The notes under the pieces: generated by a model
Databases searched by the model: none
The model's input: the letters and a program-made list of their open reading frames with translations, nothing else
What the model was told of the DNA's origin: nothing
Shown here: in pieces, positions 42,921 to 55,824 of the stretch
Position numbering within the stretch: position 1 is the first letter of the stretch
How the letters are laid out: each line of letters opens with the position of its first letter
Position numbers and translations under genes: made by a program
Source: Collimonas humicola
Lineage (GTDB): Bacteria; Pseudomonadota; Gammaproteobacteria; Burkholderiales; Burkholderiaceae_D
DNA length: 64,000 nucleotides
Direction: 5' to 3'
Assembly: GCF_018304945.1 (NCBI RefSeq)
Contig: NZ_JAGQEE010000003.1
Location: forward strand, 496,001 to 560,000

Positions 42921-44060
42921 TTACCTGGTCAGCGACAGCAAGGTCTGCTGGCCGTTGCGGAAGGTATAGATCGACAGCGTGCCGTTCCTGATGTCGCCCT
43001 TGTCGTCGAAAGCGATCTTGCCGGTGACGCCGGTGTAGCGGATCTTGCTCAGCTTCGGCAGATACTTCTTCGGATCGACCGAATCCGCCTCTTGCATGGC
43101 TTTGGCCATGAGCATCACGGCGTCATAGGTATACGGCGCGTACTGCACGATATCGGCCTGGTATTTCTGCTTGTAGGCAGCCTTGAAGGCGTCCAGCGGC
43201 GCCTGGTTTTCAACGCCGCCGGCGATCGCGCAATACACCTGGTCATCCTGCAGGCCTTCACCTGCCAGGCGCGGCAGGGCGCCGGTGCAGATGGCGTCGC
43301 CGCCCATGAACTTGGCGGTGATGCCGAGCTGGCGCATCTGCCGCAGCATGGTGCCGGCGCTGGCGTCGATGCCGCCGAAGAAAATCAGGTCAGGCTGCTT
43401 GGCCTTGACGGCGGTCAGGATGGCGCTGAAATCGGTAGCGCGGTCATTGGTGTACTGGGTGGCGACGATATCGACGCCGTTAGCCTTGGCGTCCTTCAGG
43501 AACTCGGTAGCCAGGCCCTGGCCGTAGGCGGTGCGGTCGTCGATCACGGCGACCTTTTTGGCATGCAGCGTCTTGGCCGCATAGCGTCCCATCGCGGCGC
43601 CAAGCTGGGCGTCGTTGGCCACCACGCGGAAGGTCGTGTTGAAGCCTTGCTCGGTATATTTGGCGCTGGTGGCAGACGGTGAAATCTGCGGAATGCCGGC
43701 ATCGAAATAAATCTTGGAAGCCGGAATCGAGGTGCCCGACTGCAGGTGGCCGACCACGCCCGCGACCTTGGCGTCCACCAGTTTCTGGGCGACGCTGGTG
43801 GCCTGTTTCGGATCGCTGCCGTCGTCCTCGGCCTGCAGCACGAACTTGATCTGCCTGCCGCCGATGACCAGGTGCTTGGCGTTGAGATCGTCGATCGCCA
43901 TGCGCGCGCCGTTTTCATTGTCCTTGCCGACATGCGCCACCGGGCCGGTGATCGGGCCGACGTGGGCAATCTTGACGACCTGTTCCTGTGCCTGCACGGT
44001 GCCCGCCAACGTCAAGGCAATAGCGGCGGACAGCAACGTGGTTTTGGCATTGATCTGCAT
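42921..44060 (-). CDS. Periplasmic branched-chain amino-acid-type binding protein (LivK-like)
   Basis: 379 residues with a signal peptide (ending AGTVQA). Type I periplasmic binding fold; IAHVGPITGPVAHVGKDNEN in part, AVIDDRTAYGQG and FFGGIDASAGTM are typical of Leu/Ile/Val binding proteins. No permease or ATPase genes lie next to it, so it works with a transporter encoded elsewhere. Specificity for amino acids versus aromatic acids or amides cannot be told. Confidence 0.88.
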   Translation of the reverse strand: MQINAKTTLLSAAIALTLAGTVQAQEQVVKIAHVGPITGPVAHVGKDNENGARMAIDDLNAKHLVIGGRQIKFVLQAEDDGSDPKQATSVAQKLVDAKVAGVVGHLQSGTSIPASKIYFDAGIPQISPSATSAKYTEQGFNTTFRVVANDAQLGAAMGRYAAKTLHAKKVAVIDDRTAYGQGLATEFLKDAKANGVDIVATQYTNDRATDFSAILTAVKAKQPDLIFFGGIDASAGTMLRQMRQLGITAKFMGGDAICTGALPRLAGEGLQDDQVYCAIAGGVENQAPLDAFKAAYKQKYQADIVQYAPYTYDAVMLMAKAMQEADSVDPKKYLPKLSKIRYTGVTGKIAFDDKGDIRNGTLSIYTFRNGQQTLLSLTR

Positions 44061-44198
44061 TTTATCTCCCGATTTTTAAGTGGCTGAAATACCGCATTAT
44101 CGCCGCCGGCAGCGATCTGCCATCGCCTCCATGTCGGCGCGGGCGGCTTCAGCGATTTATGCGACCCTTGGATTCTACCTAAAAGCGGCGCCTGGCCC

Positions 44199-44360
44199 TA
44201 GTGTCCTGGGTCAGAGGCTCGTTGAATAAGAAAAGTGATGAAATCAGCGCCAGGCTAGGCGCAAAACGGAGCAAGGGTGGGTCCCCTTGCGAGTATTTGC
44301 AACGACGCATGGCGCCGATTTCATCGCTTTTCTTCAACGAATTTCTGACCCAGGACACTA
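44199..44360. mobile_element. MITE-like palindromic element (162 bp)
   Basis: Bounded by perfect 17-bp inverted repeats TAGTGTCCTGGGTCAGA / TCTGACCCAGGACACTA, extended by imperfect inner repeats (CGTTGAA..AAGAAAAG.GATGAAATC.GCGCCA on both arms). The centre contains a GCAAGGG/CCCTTGC hairpin. It has no coding capacity. The outer TA at each end may be a target duplication as in Tc1/IS630-type elements. The rest of 44061-44441 shows no gene. Confidence 0.7.
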
Positions 44361-44441
44361 AGACCTGGCGCGACAGATCGGCGCTCATGACGGCGACCAC
44401 CGAGCCCAGCCGCCCGGCCGGGTGCGTTGCGGAACGTGCGT

Positions 44442-44909
44442 TCATGGATTTTTCGGCGCCGCCTCGATGCCGTTCCAGGAAGCCCCGCTGCATTTGCCGG
44501 TCTGCGTCAGCAGCCAGCCTTGCAGCTGGCGGCCGATCACCAGCGGGCTGCTGTTGAAGCATTCGCCCTTGGGCGGCGTCGACATCTGCCGCACCGAGAC
44601 GAACAAGGGTCCGCGCGGCTCGATAATGGGCGCGCTGTTGCGCACCTTGCCGCTTTCCAGCTCGGCGTAGCAATCGTAGCGGCGGCCGGAACTGTCGGCG
44701 GTGACGACGCCGACCAGCCCGCGGTTCATCGGATAGACGTTTTCGACAAAAATATTGCCGCCTTGCGGGTGCCTGGCCAGGCAGGCATTGGCGGCTTGCA
44801 TCACATCCTTGTCGGCCAGCATGTCGGACATCGACATCGGCATATCGTCTGCCAGCGCCTTGTCGGCAACCAGGGCGAACAATAGCAAAGATATCAAAGA
44901 CATCTTCAT
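44442..44909 (-). CDS. Small secreted protein, function unknown
   Basis: 155 residues with a signal peptide (MKMSLISLLLFALVADKALA). The mature part has four cysteines (NACLARH, YDCYAE, GECFNSS, GKCSGAS) that could form two disulfides. No family recognised. ATG 44909 has GGGGGAGG upstream. Monocistronic, next to the MITE-like element. Confidence 0.7.
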   Translation of the reverse strand: MKMSLISLLLFALVADKALADDMPMSMSDMLADKDVMQAANACLARHPQGGNIFVENVYPMNRGLVGVVTADSSGRRYDCYAELESGKVRNSAPIIEPRGPLFVSVRQMSTPPKGECFNSSPLVIGRQLQGWLLTQTGKCSGASWNGIEAAPKNP

Positions 44910-45012
44910 AAGACCTCCCCCTCTATTTCTTTGGCGCAACACAATAATGAATTCGGCGCAATGGACGACTCACTCTAAACGGTTTGTTGTTTTTCGCAAA
45001 CCCTAACGTGTT

Positions 45013-45030
45013 CTGACATCAGGCAGTCAT
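45013..45030 (+). promoter_or_regulatory. PHO-box-like direct repeat before phosphoesterase copy 2
   Basis: CTGACAT-CAGG-CAGTCAT fits CTGTCAT-N4-CTGTCAT with one mismatch in each half. It lies 102 nt upstream of the ATG; GACAAT at about 45041 is a possible -10. A similar box lies before the first diheme gene at 34485. Confidence 0.5.
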
Positions 45031-45132
45031 ATATGCCCGCGACAATGGAAAGCTAACCAGGTGCATGCTGTGCGCGCCCGCCGCGCCTGCTTTCCGGCCT
45101 GACTATTCAACCATCCATCACAGGATAAATCC

Positions 45133-47541
45133 ATGAAACCTCATTCCCTGGCGCTGGCATGCGCAACGCTGGTTTATCTATCCGGCTGCAGCGGCGGCGG
45201 CAACAGCATCACGTCCGGCGGCGCCACGGTGAGCGGCGTTGCCGCCAGCGGCAAGGCGCTGGCGGGCGTGACTGTCACCATCACCGACAGCAGCGGCCAG
45301 AATGTGCAGACCGCGCTCACCGACGGCAGCGGCAAGTTCACGCTGCCCTTGAAAGGCACGGCTCCTTTCGTCCTCACCGCACCGTTCAACGATGCCGACG
45401 GCAGCGCCGCCACCTTGTCCTCGGTGATCAATCCCGGCGCCGGCAATGCGGTACAAGCCAACCTGACGCCGCTGACCTCGCTGGTGACCCAGCGCGTGCT
45501 GGGCATGGTCCCTAACGGCAGCCCGACCGCGGCGCAGATCAGCGCGGCGAAAATCAGCTCGGCCAGCATTGCGCAGGCGGTCAGCGACGTCACTCTGCCG
45601 CTGCAGCCCTTGTTTACCGCGCTGGGCGTGCCTGCCAGCGAAACCGCCGACCCTATCGGCAGCACCGCCTACCAGGCTATCGCCGGCGATCCGCTCGACA
45701 ACCTGTTCGAGCTGGCCCGCTTTAACGTGCACAGCGGCCAGATCGCGGTAGGCGCCGACGCCAGCCGCGCGGTGCTGACCATCCCGCCCAGCGGCAGCAT
45801 CGGCGGCTCCCTGCCGGCAACCGCGATCCAGTCGGTGCAGGCGCTGAACAACGGTCCGACCACCACGCCGATCCAGAACGTGATCGTGATCGTCGGCGAA
45901 AACCAGACCTTCGACGCCGTGTTCGGCGCCTACCAGCCGCCCAGCGGCCAGACCGTCAAGAACCTGCTGTCGCAAGGCATCATCAACGCCGACGGCACGC
46001 CGGGCCCGAACTTCAGCCTGGCCATGCAGAACCAGGGCGCGGCCCAGACCGCTTATGCGATCAGCCCGACGCGCGCCGGCGCCTACGCCACGCTGCCGCA
46101 ACCGACCGCGATCGGCGAATTGAAGCCGCCGACTTTCCAGGACCCGGGCGGCGTGCCGGATACGCGCTTCCCGGCCAACCTGCCCAGCGGCCCGTTCCAG
46201 CTGACCAAGTACGTGCCTTACGGCACCGCCGCCAGCGCCCAGACCGGCGATCCGGTGCATCGTTTCTTCCAGATGTGGCAGCAGACCGGCGGCGACAATT
46301 CCAAACTTGATCTGTTTACCTGGGTAGCGGCGACCGTCGGCCAGGGCGGCGACACCAAGGGCATCACGCCTAGCAATCCAGGGCAGGGCGGCGAGCTGAT
46401 GGGCTTCCTCAACATGGCCAGCGGCGATGCGCCTTACTTCAAATCGCTGGCGCAGCAATACGCGCTGAGCGACAACTATCACCAGGGCATCATGGGCGGC
46501 ACCGGCGCCAATTTCTTCACCATCGCCACCGGCGACCTGCCTTACTTCAATAACGGCGGCGCGGTCGGCACGCCGCCGGCGAACCAGATCGAGAATCCGA
46601 ATCCGCTGGCGCAGACGCCGAACTTCTATTCGCAGGACGGTTACCAGGGCGGCTCCTACGTCAACTGTTCGGACGCCAGCCAGCCTGGCGTCGGCGCGAT
46701 CCTGAATTTCCTCAACGGCAAAAAGGTCAAGAGCAATTGCGACAGCGGCAAATACTACCTGGTCAATAACTACAATCCGGGCTACGACATGAACGGCAAC
46801 GTCCAGCCTATCGGCCCCAACAACTACAACTATCCGCCGCAAACCGTGCCGACCATCGCCGAAGGCCTGGCCAAGAAAAACGTCGCCTGGAAGTGGTATA
46901 CCGGCGGTCGTGAAATTGCCGACGTGACGGCCGACGCCGCTGCCCTCGGCTTCCCGGTAGCAGTCGCGCAGGGAGCGCAGTACAACGCCATCGGCGACCC
47001 GCTGGTAGCCTCCAGCAACGTCATGAACAGCAGCCTGAAATCCAGCCTGGCCGGCCTCACCAGCTTCTACAGCGACATCGCCAAAGGCACCCTGCCGGCG
47101 GTCTCGTTCGTGGTGCCGAAAAACCTCGACAGCGGCCACCCGGGCTATTCCGCGCCGGCCCGCTACGAAGCCTTCCTGCAAGACCTGATCGCCAAGGTCA
47201 AGGCCAATCCGACCCTGTGGGCGCATACCGCGATCCTGGTCACCACCGACGAAGGCGGCGGCCATTTCGACAGCGGCTACATCCAGAACGTCGACTTCTT
47301 CGGCGACGGCCCGCGCATCCCGTTCCTGCTGGTCTCGCCCTACGCCCGCACCGGCTTCGTCGACCACACCTACTACGATCACGCATCAGTGCTGAAATTC
47401 ATCGAACGCAACTGGCGCCTGCCGCCGCTGTCGCCGCGCAGCCGCGACAACCTGCCCAACCCGGTCAGCGTCGCCGCCGACCAGTACCGCCCGGTCAACA
47501 CCACCGCCGTCGGCGACCTGATGGCCATGTTCAACTTCTAA
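45133..47541 (+). CDS. Secreted phosphoesterase lipoprotein (AcpA/phospholipase C family), copy 2
   Basis: 802 residues. Lipobox LSGC (Cys19). A carboxypeptidase-regulatory-like domain (about 32-105: TVSGVAASGKALAGVTVTI in part) precedes the phosphoesterase domain, which starts near residue 248 (VGENQTFDAVFGAY) and ends with TTDEGGGHFDSGY and LLVSPYARTGFVDHTYYDH. Same architecture as copy 1 but only distantly similar. Followed by a diheme gene on the same strand, with a PHO-box-like site upstream. Confidence 0.8.
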   Translation: MKPHSLALACATLVYLSGCSGGGNSITSGGATVSGVAASGKALAGVTVTITDSSGQNVQTALTDGSGKFTLPLKGTAPFVLTAPFNDADGSAATLSSVINPGAGNAVQANLTPLTSLVTQRVLGMVPNGSPTAAQISAAKISSASIAQAVSDVTLPLQPLFTALGVPASETADPIGSTAYQAIAGDPLDNLFELARFNVHSGQIAVGADASRAVLTIPPSGSIGGSLPATAIQSVQALNNGPTTTPIQNVIVIVGENQTFDAVFGAYQPPSGQTVKNLLSQGIINADGTPGPNFSLAMQNQGAAQTAYAISPTRAGAYATLPQPTAIGELKPPTFQDPGGVPDTRFPANLPSGPFQLTKYVPYGTAASAQTGDPVHRFFQMWQQTGGDNSKLDLFTWVAATVGQGGDTKGITPSNPGQGGELMGFLNMASGDAPYFKSLAQQYALSDNYHQGIMGGTGANFFTIATGDLPYFNNGGAVGTPPANQIENPNPLAQTPNFYSQDGYQGGSYVNCSDASQPGVGAILNFLNGKKVKSNCDSGKYYLVNNYNPGYDMNGNVQPIGPNNYNYPPQTVPTIAEGLAKKNVAWKWYTGGREIADVTADAAALGFPVAVAQGAQYNAIGDPLVASSNVMNSSLKSSLAGLTSFYSDIAKGTLPAVSFVVPKNLDSGHPGYSAPARYEAFLQDLIAKVKANPTLWAHTAILVTTDEGGGHFDSGYIQNVDFFGDGPRIPFLLVSPYARTGFVDHTYYDHASVLKFIERNWRLPPLSPRSRDNLPNPVSVAADQYRPVNTTAVGDLMAMFNF

Positions 47542-47552
47542 GCCCCCTCTAA

Positions 47553-47604
47553 TTGGGGTCAGAGTCGAATATATCCACAGCGACATATTCGACTCTGACC
47601 CCAA
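47553..47604. repeat. GGGGTCAGAGT-type palindromic repeat
   Basis: Perfect 20-bp inverted arms TTGGGGTCAGAGTCGAATAT (47553-47572) and its complement (47585-47604) around a 12-nt loop. The core GGGGTCAGAGT recurs in the palindrome at 51021-51086. Lies between phosphoesterase 2 and diheme gene 2 and may also attenuate or terminate transcription. Confidence 0.75.
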
Positions 47605-47674
47605 ATAAAAATGGCAGCAAATATCTCGGAATGGATTGAATGTCTTGAGCAGCAAATATAGCGGGCTGGGTTTT

Positions 47675-48997
47675 ATGGGGCGGGGCGGGATTGATGTCTT
47701 GCTGGCGTCGGCTGCGCTGGCGCTGTTGCTGGGCGGTTGCCATGATGCTGATGTGCCGGTGCATGCTGCCGGTGCGGCGGCTTCTGCGCCGGCGGCTGCG
47801 GCGGCGCCGGTTGTATCCAAATCAGGCTTGAAAATGTGGGTGCGCTATCCCGAGCCGGCGGCTGCCTTGAGCGCGGCGGCGCAGCTGGGCAAGCGGCTGT
47901 TTTTCGATGCCTCCTTGTCGGCTTCCGGCAAGATGTCTTGCGCGACCTGCCATAGTCCCGACCATGCTTACGGACCGCCGAACGGCCTGGCGGTGCAGCT
48001 GGGCGGCGCCGACATGCAGCGGCAGGGCACACGTGCCGTGCCGTCCTTGCGCTACCTGGGTTTCACGCCCAGGTTCACCCGTCACTACTATGTGCCGGGA
48101 CCGGACGATACCGAGGATGAAGGGCCGACCGGCGGCTTCACGCATGACGGCGCGGTCGATACGCTGCACGAGCAGGCGTTGATCCCCTTGCTCAATGTGA
48201 ACGAGATGGCGAATCCAAGTCCCGCCGCGGTGGTCGCCAGATTGCAGCAGGCCGCTTACGTGGCGCAGTTCCGGCAGTTGTATGGCGCCGATATCTTCGA
48301 CCATCCGGCGGCAGCGCTGGAAAAGGCGACGCTGGCGCTGGAGGCATTCCAGACCGAAGACCCGAGCTTTCACCCCTACACCAGCAAGTTCGACGCGGCG
48401 ATGGCGGGCAACGCCGATTTCACGCCAGCCGAACTGCGCGGCTACGGCTTGTTCAATAATCCGAACAAAGGCAACTGCGCCAAGTGCCATGTCGACACGC
48501 CGGGACCGGGAGGACGGCCGGCGCAGTTCACCGATTTCGGCTTCCAGGCGCTGGGCGTGCCGCGCAATCCGGAGATCGCCGCCAACCGCGACCCGCACTA
48601 TGCCGACCTCGGCATTTGCGGTCCCGACCGCAAGGACATGATGAAGGAAACGGAGTTCTGCGGCATGTTCAAGTCGCCTACCCTGCGCAACGTGGCGACG
48701 CGCGGCGCGTTCTTTCATAACGGCCGCTTCCACACGCTGGAAGACATGCTGCATTTCTATGTAGAGCGCGATACCGATCCCGGCAAGTGGTATCCCAAGG
48801 TCAAGGGCAAGATAGTCAAGTACGACGACCTGCCGCCGCGCTACCGCGGCAATATCGACAGCCTGGATGCGCCGCTGAACCGCAAGGCAGGCCAGGCGCC
48901 AGCGCTCGACGATGCAGAAATCGGCGACTTGATCGCCTTCCTGAAAACCTTGAACGACGGCTATTCGGCCAGGCCGGGCGCGGCCCGCATCGAATAG
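47675..48997 (+). CDS. MauG/cytochrome-c-peroxidase-type diheme lipoprotein, copy 2
   Basis: 440 residues from ATG 47675; an in-frame TTG at 47636 is possible. Lipobox LLGGC (Cys22). Haem sites MSCATCHSPDHA and GNCAKCHVDTPG. GMFKSPTLRNV is conserved and the usual YMHxG is FFHNG, as in copy 1. Long stretches are close to copy 1 (LFFDASLSASGKMSCATCHS versus MFSDPSLSASGKMSCATCHS), so the two are clear paralogues. Follows phosphoesterase copy 2 across a palindromic repeat. Confidence 0.84.
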   Translation: MGRGGIDVLLASAALALLLGGCHDADVPVHAAGAAASAPAAAAAPVVSKSGLKMWVRYPEPAAALSAAAQLGKRLFFDASLSASGKMSCATCHSPDHAYGPPNGLAVQLGGADMQRQGTRAVPSLRYLGFTPRFTRHYYVPGPDDTEDEGPTGGFTHDGAVDTLHEQALIPLLNVNEMANPSPAAVVARLQQAAYVAQFRQLYGADIFDHPAAALEKATLALEAFQTEDPSFHPYTSKFDAAMAGNADFTPAELRGYGLFNNPNKGNCAKCHVDTPGPGGRPAQFTDFGFQALGVPRNPEIAANRDPHYADLGICGPDRKDMMKETEFCGMFKSPTLRNVATRGAFFHNGRFHTLEDMLHFYVERDTDPGKWYPKVKGKIVKYDDLPPRYRGNIDSLDAPLNRKAGQAPALDDAEIGDLIAFLKTLNDGYSARPGAARIE

Positions 48998-49003
48998 GAA
49001 TCG

Positions 49004-49510
49004 TCAGGGCGGCGCCAGCGGATAAGGCGTCTTGCCAGCGCCTGGCGCGCGCAGGTTGACGATCACGCGTTCGACATCCGGCGCGGCGCGGACAAAGGCT
49101 TCCAGCGCCGCGGCCGTGATGGCCGGATCGGCGCTGCAGCCTTCGACCCAGACGAAACGGCGCTGGAAAGTCAGCCACAGGCTGCTGCGGGCAAAGGCCG
49201 GATCGGCGGCGAAGTGCGCCTGCACCGCCTGCGCGATAGGGGCATCGTAAAGATAGGAGTTCGGCTTGCTGCACTGGCCGGCCAGCCAGCAGCTGGTGCC
49301 GCGTTCGGTGCGCCAATGGGACTCCCTGCGCGCCTCTTGCTCGCTCACCAGCGGCCCCAGCGGCGGCGGGCAATCGGGTACGGCGTTGCGCACCTGGATA
49401 AAGGGATCGTTGAACCAGTTCTTCAGGGTCTCGCCGCGCGCCGATGGCATCGCAGCGGACAACATCATCAAAGCCGGCAGCAGACGGCGGAAGCACAGTG
49501 CTTGCAGCAT
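49004..49510 (-). CDS. Secreted BON-domain-like protein
   Basis: 168 residues with a signal peptide (ending PSARG). The C-terminal half (about 85-160: PIAQAVQAHFAADPAF, RRFVWVEGCS, ALEAFVRAAPDVERVIVNL) resembles a BON domain, found in periplasmic proteins that associate with membranes. Four cysteines are in the middle part. Function unknown. ATG 49510 is preferred over 49546. Convergent with diheme gene 2, 6 nt apart. Confidence 0.6.
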   Translation of the reverse strand: MLQALCFRRLLPALMMLSAAMPSARGETLKNWFNDPFIQVRNAVPDCPPPLGPLVSEQEARRESHWRTERGTSCWLAGQCSKPNSYLYDAPIAQAVQAHFAADPAFARSSLWLTFQRRFVWVEGCSADPAITAAALEAFVRAAPDVERVIVNLRAPGAGKTPYPLAPP

Positions 49511-49582
49511 ACCGCTCCTCCTGAAGAATCGGCGATTGCAACGCATGCGGCCGGAGTGCAGGACGCCTCCGGCCGTTTCACA

Positions 49583-50932
<1,350 letters not shown>

Positions 50933-51020
50933 CTACCCCCGGCTAATATCCACGGAGTAGCAACCGTTTTAGCAACCCTCAAACCGTTCTTAGCTCGCCA
51001 AGACAAGTACTACGCAGCCC

Positions 51021-51086
51021 GTCAATCGGGGTCAGAGTAATTTTCGGCGATAAAGCCGCCGAAAAAAAACTCTGACCCCGATTGAC
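51021..51086. repeat. GGGGTCAGAGT-type palindromic repeat
   Basis: Arms GTCAATCGGGGTCAGAGT and its complement enclose an inner hairpin (TTTTCGGCG / CGCCGAAAA-like). Same core as the element at 47553. It ends 8 nt before the fadH stop and could double as its terminator. Confidence 0.75.
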
Positions 51087-51094
51087 TGCTTTGC

Positions 51095-53176
<2,082 letters not shown>

Positions 53177-53332
53177 CTAGTGGTTTTGTAGATTTTTCAA
53201 CGGGCCACGGCAAACGCCAACAGTTTGCCACAGGGCTGGAATCTACCTGAAAAGGCGCGGCAGATTGCCGGGACAGCCCTGTTTTAGCGCCGATTAGAGG
53301 CAAAAACCTATTTAGATACCATCCTCGATTAC

Positions 53333-54598
53333 TCAGCGCCGGCCGAATAAAGTTGTCAGATCGATCGCCTCGGCCATGGCGCGGTAGCCGGCATCGCCCG
53401 GGTGCAGGTGGTCGCCGCAATCGTAGGCCGGCAAGAAGCGCCCCGGATGCGCCGGATCTCTCAAGGCGGCGTCGAAATCGATGACAGCGTCGAACTCGCC
53501 GCTGCCGCGTATCCACCGGTTCACCGCTTGCCGGGTCTTTTCCTTGCTTTCGGAATAATAGCTTTTCAGCTCGGTGTCCTGCAATGCGCCCTCGAACGGC
53601 GTCAGGGTAGCGCCGACGATGCGTATGCGATGCAGGCGCGCCCGCGCTATCAGCTGCCGGTAGCCGTCGATCAGGCGTTCCGCCGCCAAGGCCGGGTCCT
53701 GCGGCGTGAAGCTGCTGCCGGGCCAGCCGATGTCGTTGATGCCCATCAGCAGGATCACGGTGTCGAGGCCAGGCTGGTTCAGCACATCGCGCTCGAAGCG
53801 GGCGAGCGCGTTGACGCCCATCTTGTCGCTCAGCACCCTGGCCCCGGATATGCCAGCGTTGATCACCGCAATATCTTGCCCGGCCAGGCGCTGCGCCAGC
53901 AGGTCGGGCCAGCGCTGATTGCGGTTCGGAGTGGAACCGCCGCCATCGGTGATCGAGTCGCCGAAGGCCGCCACCACACGCGTTGCGGGCCTCGCCTCGA
54001 CCAGGATCGTGCTGAGTAACAAGCGTGCCTCCAGGGTCTGGGCGGTATCGATCAGGGGCGCCGCCGTCAGGTTGCCTTGGCCGATGTAGGCGGTCTGCTT
54101 GCCGTCCCAGTGGAAGGTGGTGAGCGGCGTGATTTGCGGCAGGAAGATGCTGACCGCGACCTGGGCCAGCGGCGCCAGTTCGAGATCGACAGGATCGCTG
54201 ACCGCCGGCGCGCCCGGCGCAATCGTCACCGTTTCGCGACCGCCGAAAGTGAGGCTGCGGTCCGAACCGGCCACGATGCCGGAGCCGTCGCCGGCCAGCG
54301 CGATATGCGCCGCGCCCAAGGTCAGCGGGGCGGTCCCGAATTCATTCGACAGCACTACCCTGGCGCGCTGGCCGCCCAGGCTGATGCGGGCGACCTGGCG
54401 TACGGTCTGGTTCGACAAGCTTGCCGGGATATTGGTCGACAAAGCGAAACCGGCCTCCCAGATCGGCTGAGGACTGGCGCTCCAGCTGGCGACCCAGCGA
54501 GGCTGCGCGGGAGCGTTGCCGGCTGCCAGCGGTGCGCCGGCCGGCATTGCCAAGACCGACAAAAGGGCAAGCGCAGCGGCGATTTTTGCATGATGCAT
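53333..54598 (-). CDS. Secreted SGNH/GDSL hydrolase
   Basis: 421 residues with a signal peptide (ending APLAA). The N-terminal 180 residues are beta-rich; the SGNH domain follows with block I AFGDSITDGGG, block II NAGISG, block III GINDIG and the catalytic Asp/His in DCGDHLHPGDAGY. Probably a secreted esterase or carbohydrate esterase; substrate unknown. ATG 54598 chosen for the signal peptide and a nearby AGGAGC site. Confidence 0.87.
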   Translation of the reverse strand: MHHAKIAAALALLSVLAMPAGAPLAAGNAPAQPRWVASWSASPQPIWEAGFALSTNIPASLSNQTVRQVARISLGGQRARVVLSNEFGTAPLTLGAAHIALAGDGSGIVAGSDRSLTFGGRETVTIAPGAPAVSDPVDLELAPLAQVAVSIFLPQITPLTTFHWDGKQTAYIGQGNLTAAPLIDTAQTLEARLLLSTILVEARPATRVVAAFGDSITDGGGSTPNRNQRWPDLLAQRLAGQDIAVINAGISGARVLSDKMGVNALARFERDVLNQPGLDTVILLMGINDIGWPGSSFTPQDPALAAERLIDGYRQLIARARLHRIRIVGATLTPFEGALQDTELKSYYSESKEKTRQAVNRWIRGSGEFDAVIDFDAALRDPAHPGRFLPAYDCGDHLHPGDAGYRAMAEAIDLTTLFGRR

Positions 54599-54723
54599 GA
54601 AAAGCTCCTTTGGTTTATCGGGATTCGATAACACTAAGATAGGCTCTTCATGCGGCACAGGATAGATGATCTATTTGCATGACCCCTATGCCAATCAGGA
54701 ATGGGGGGTCATGCAAGCCATGC

Positions 54724-55824
54724 CTAGCGCGACGGGCAGATCTGCGGTGCGTTATACACGTTGTTCATGCCCAGCAGGGTCAGATAGGTCTGGCCCAGCG
54801 CAATGTTGCGGAACGCTTCGTCATTCAGATAGGCATTCATCGCACTCGAAGTCCTGAGTTCATCGGCATAGTTATAAGCCGGCTGCTTATTCTTGTAGGC
54901 CACATAGTCGCTGCCGGTAATGATGCGGCTGGAGTTGCGGTTGATGAAATTGACGTAGCCCTGGCGATACCTGCTGAAGTAATTTTCTTCCAGCACGCCC
55001 CAGGAAATATCGAGATAGAGCTTAGGAAAGCGATCCAGCATGCCTTGCAGCAGGAGAATATGGTTCAAGGGATCCATCGCCTTCTGCTGGCTCGACATGC
55101 CAAGGTGCAGCCAGATGATTTTGTTGTCTGGGTATTTCGACAGCACATACTCGATCAGCGCCCGATACTTGGTCGGTTCGCCTTCATCGTTGCCCAGATC
55201 GGAATGCAAGGCCAGCGGCATGTCGCGTTCGCGCAGGATCCGCATGAAATCGGACCATTGATCGATCTGCGCCTCGGTCACCGGTACATGGCCGTTGGGG
55301 AACAAGGCTTGCTTGACCACGTTGGATTCCCCCATCAGCTTGAACAGCCCGGGATATTCCTTGTCGTACAGCGCCATCAAGGCAGGAATCTCGGCCGGCT
55401 TTGCCAGATCAGGGAAAGTCATGGCGAGCACCAGCAGGCGGTCCGGCGACTTGAACTCGGCGAAATTGGCGGCATTGACGAAGTCGTTCTTGATAGTGGG
55501 ATTGGCTGGCAAGTCCCGGCAATCCTGGTAGGAGTCGCAGCCCGGACGCGCATCCCAAGGCAAGCGCTGGCCTATGCCCATCGCGCCGCCGATCACTACG
55601 CCGTTGTCGCCCATCATTTTCAACATGTCATGATAGGAGACCGATTCGCCGCCGAACGGGCGGAAGTGGATATGCGTGTCGGCCACAGTCAGATGCGGCT
55701 GGGCAGCACGGTTGAAACAGGCCGGATTGGGGCGCGTGTAGTCGTCCAATGTCAGGCCGTTGGCGGCGCCGCTGGCGAAAGCCGCCAGCATGGCGGCACA
55801 CAAGGCAAATCGGGATAAACGCAT
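54724..55824 (-). CDS. Secreted amidohydrolase-family protein
   Basis: 366 residues with a signal peptide (ending AANG). TIM-barrel amidohydrolase-2 family: metal motif DTHIHFRPFGG near residue 49, HSDLG and WLHLGMSS in the middle, and TGSDYVA near the C-terminus. Substrate unknown; members include decarboxylases and lactonases, but secretion suggests an extracytoplasmic hydrolase. Divergent from the LysR gene at 56034. Confidence 0.78.
   Translation of the reverse strand: MRLSRFALCAAMLAAFASGAANGLTLDDYTRPNPACFNRAAQPHLTVADTHIHFRPFGGESVSYHDMLKMMGDNGVVIGGAMGIGQRLPWDARPGCDSYQDCRDLPANPTIKNDFVNAANFAEFKSPDRLLVLAMTFPDLAKPAEIPALMALYDKEYPGLFKLMGESNVVKQALFPNGHVPVTEAQIDQWSDFMRILRERDMPLALHSDLGNDEGEPTKYRALIEYVLSKYPDNKIIWLHLGMSSQQKAMDPLNHILLLQGMLDRFPKLYLDISWGVLEENYFSRYRQGYVNFINRNSSRIITGSDYVAYKNKQPAYNYADELRTSSAMNAYLNDEAFRNIALGQTYLTLLGMNNVYNAPQICPSR

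Noticed and set aside
45178-47382. 734-residue minus-strand frame antisense to phosphoesterase copy 2
   Set aside because: Codon bias of the plus-strand gene creates it; the product is repetitive Arg/Val/Ala/Gly with no domain. The same applies to 32188-34335 and 51179-53191.
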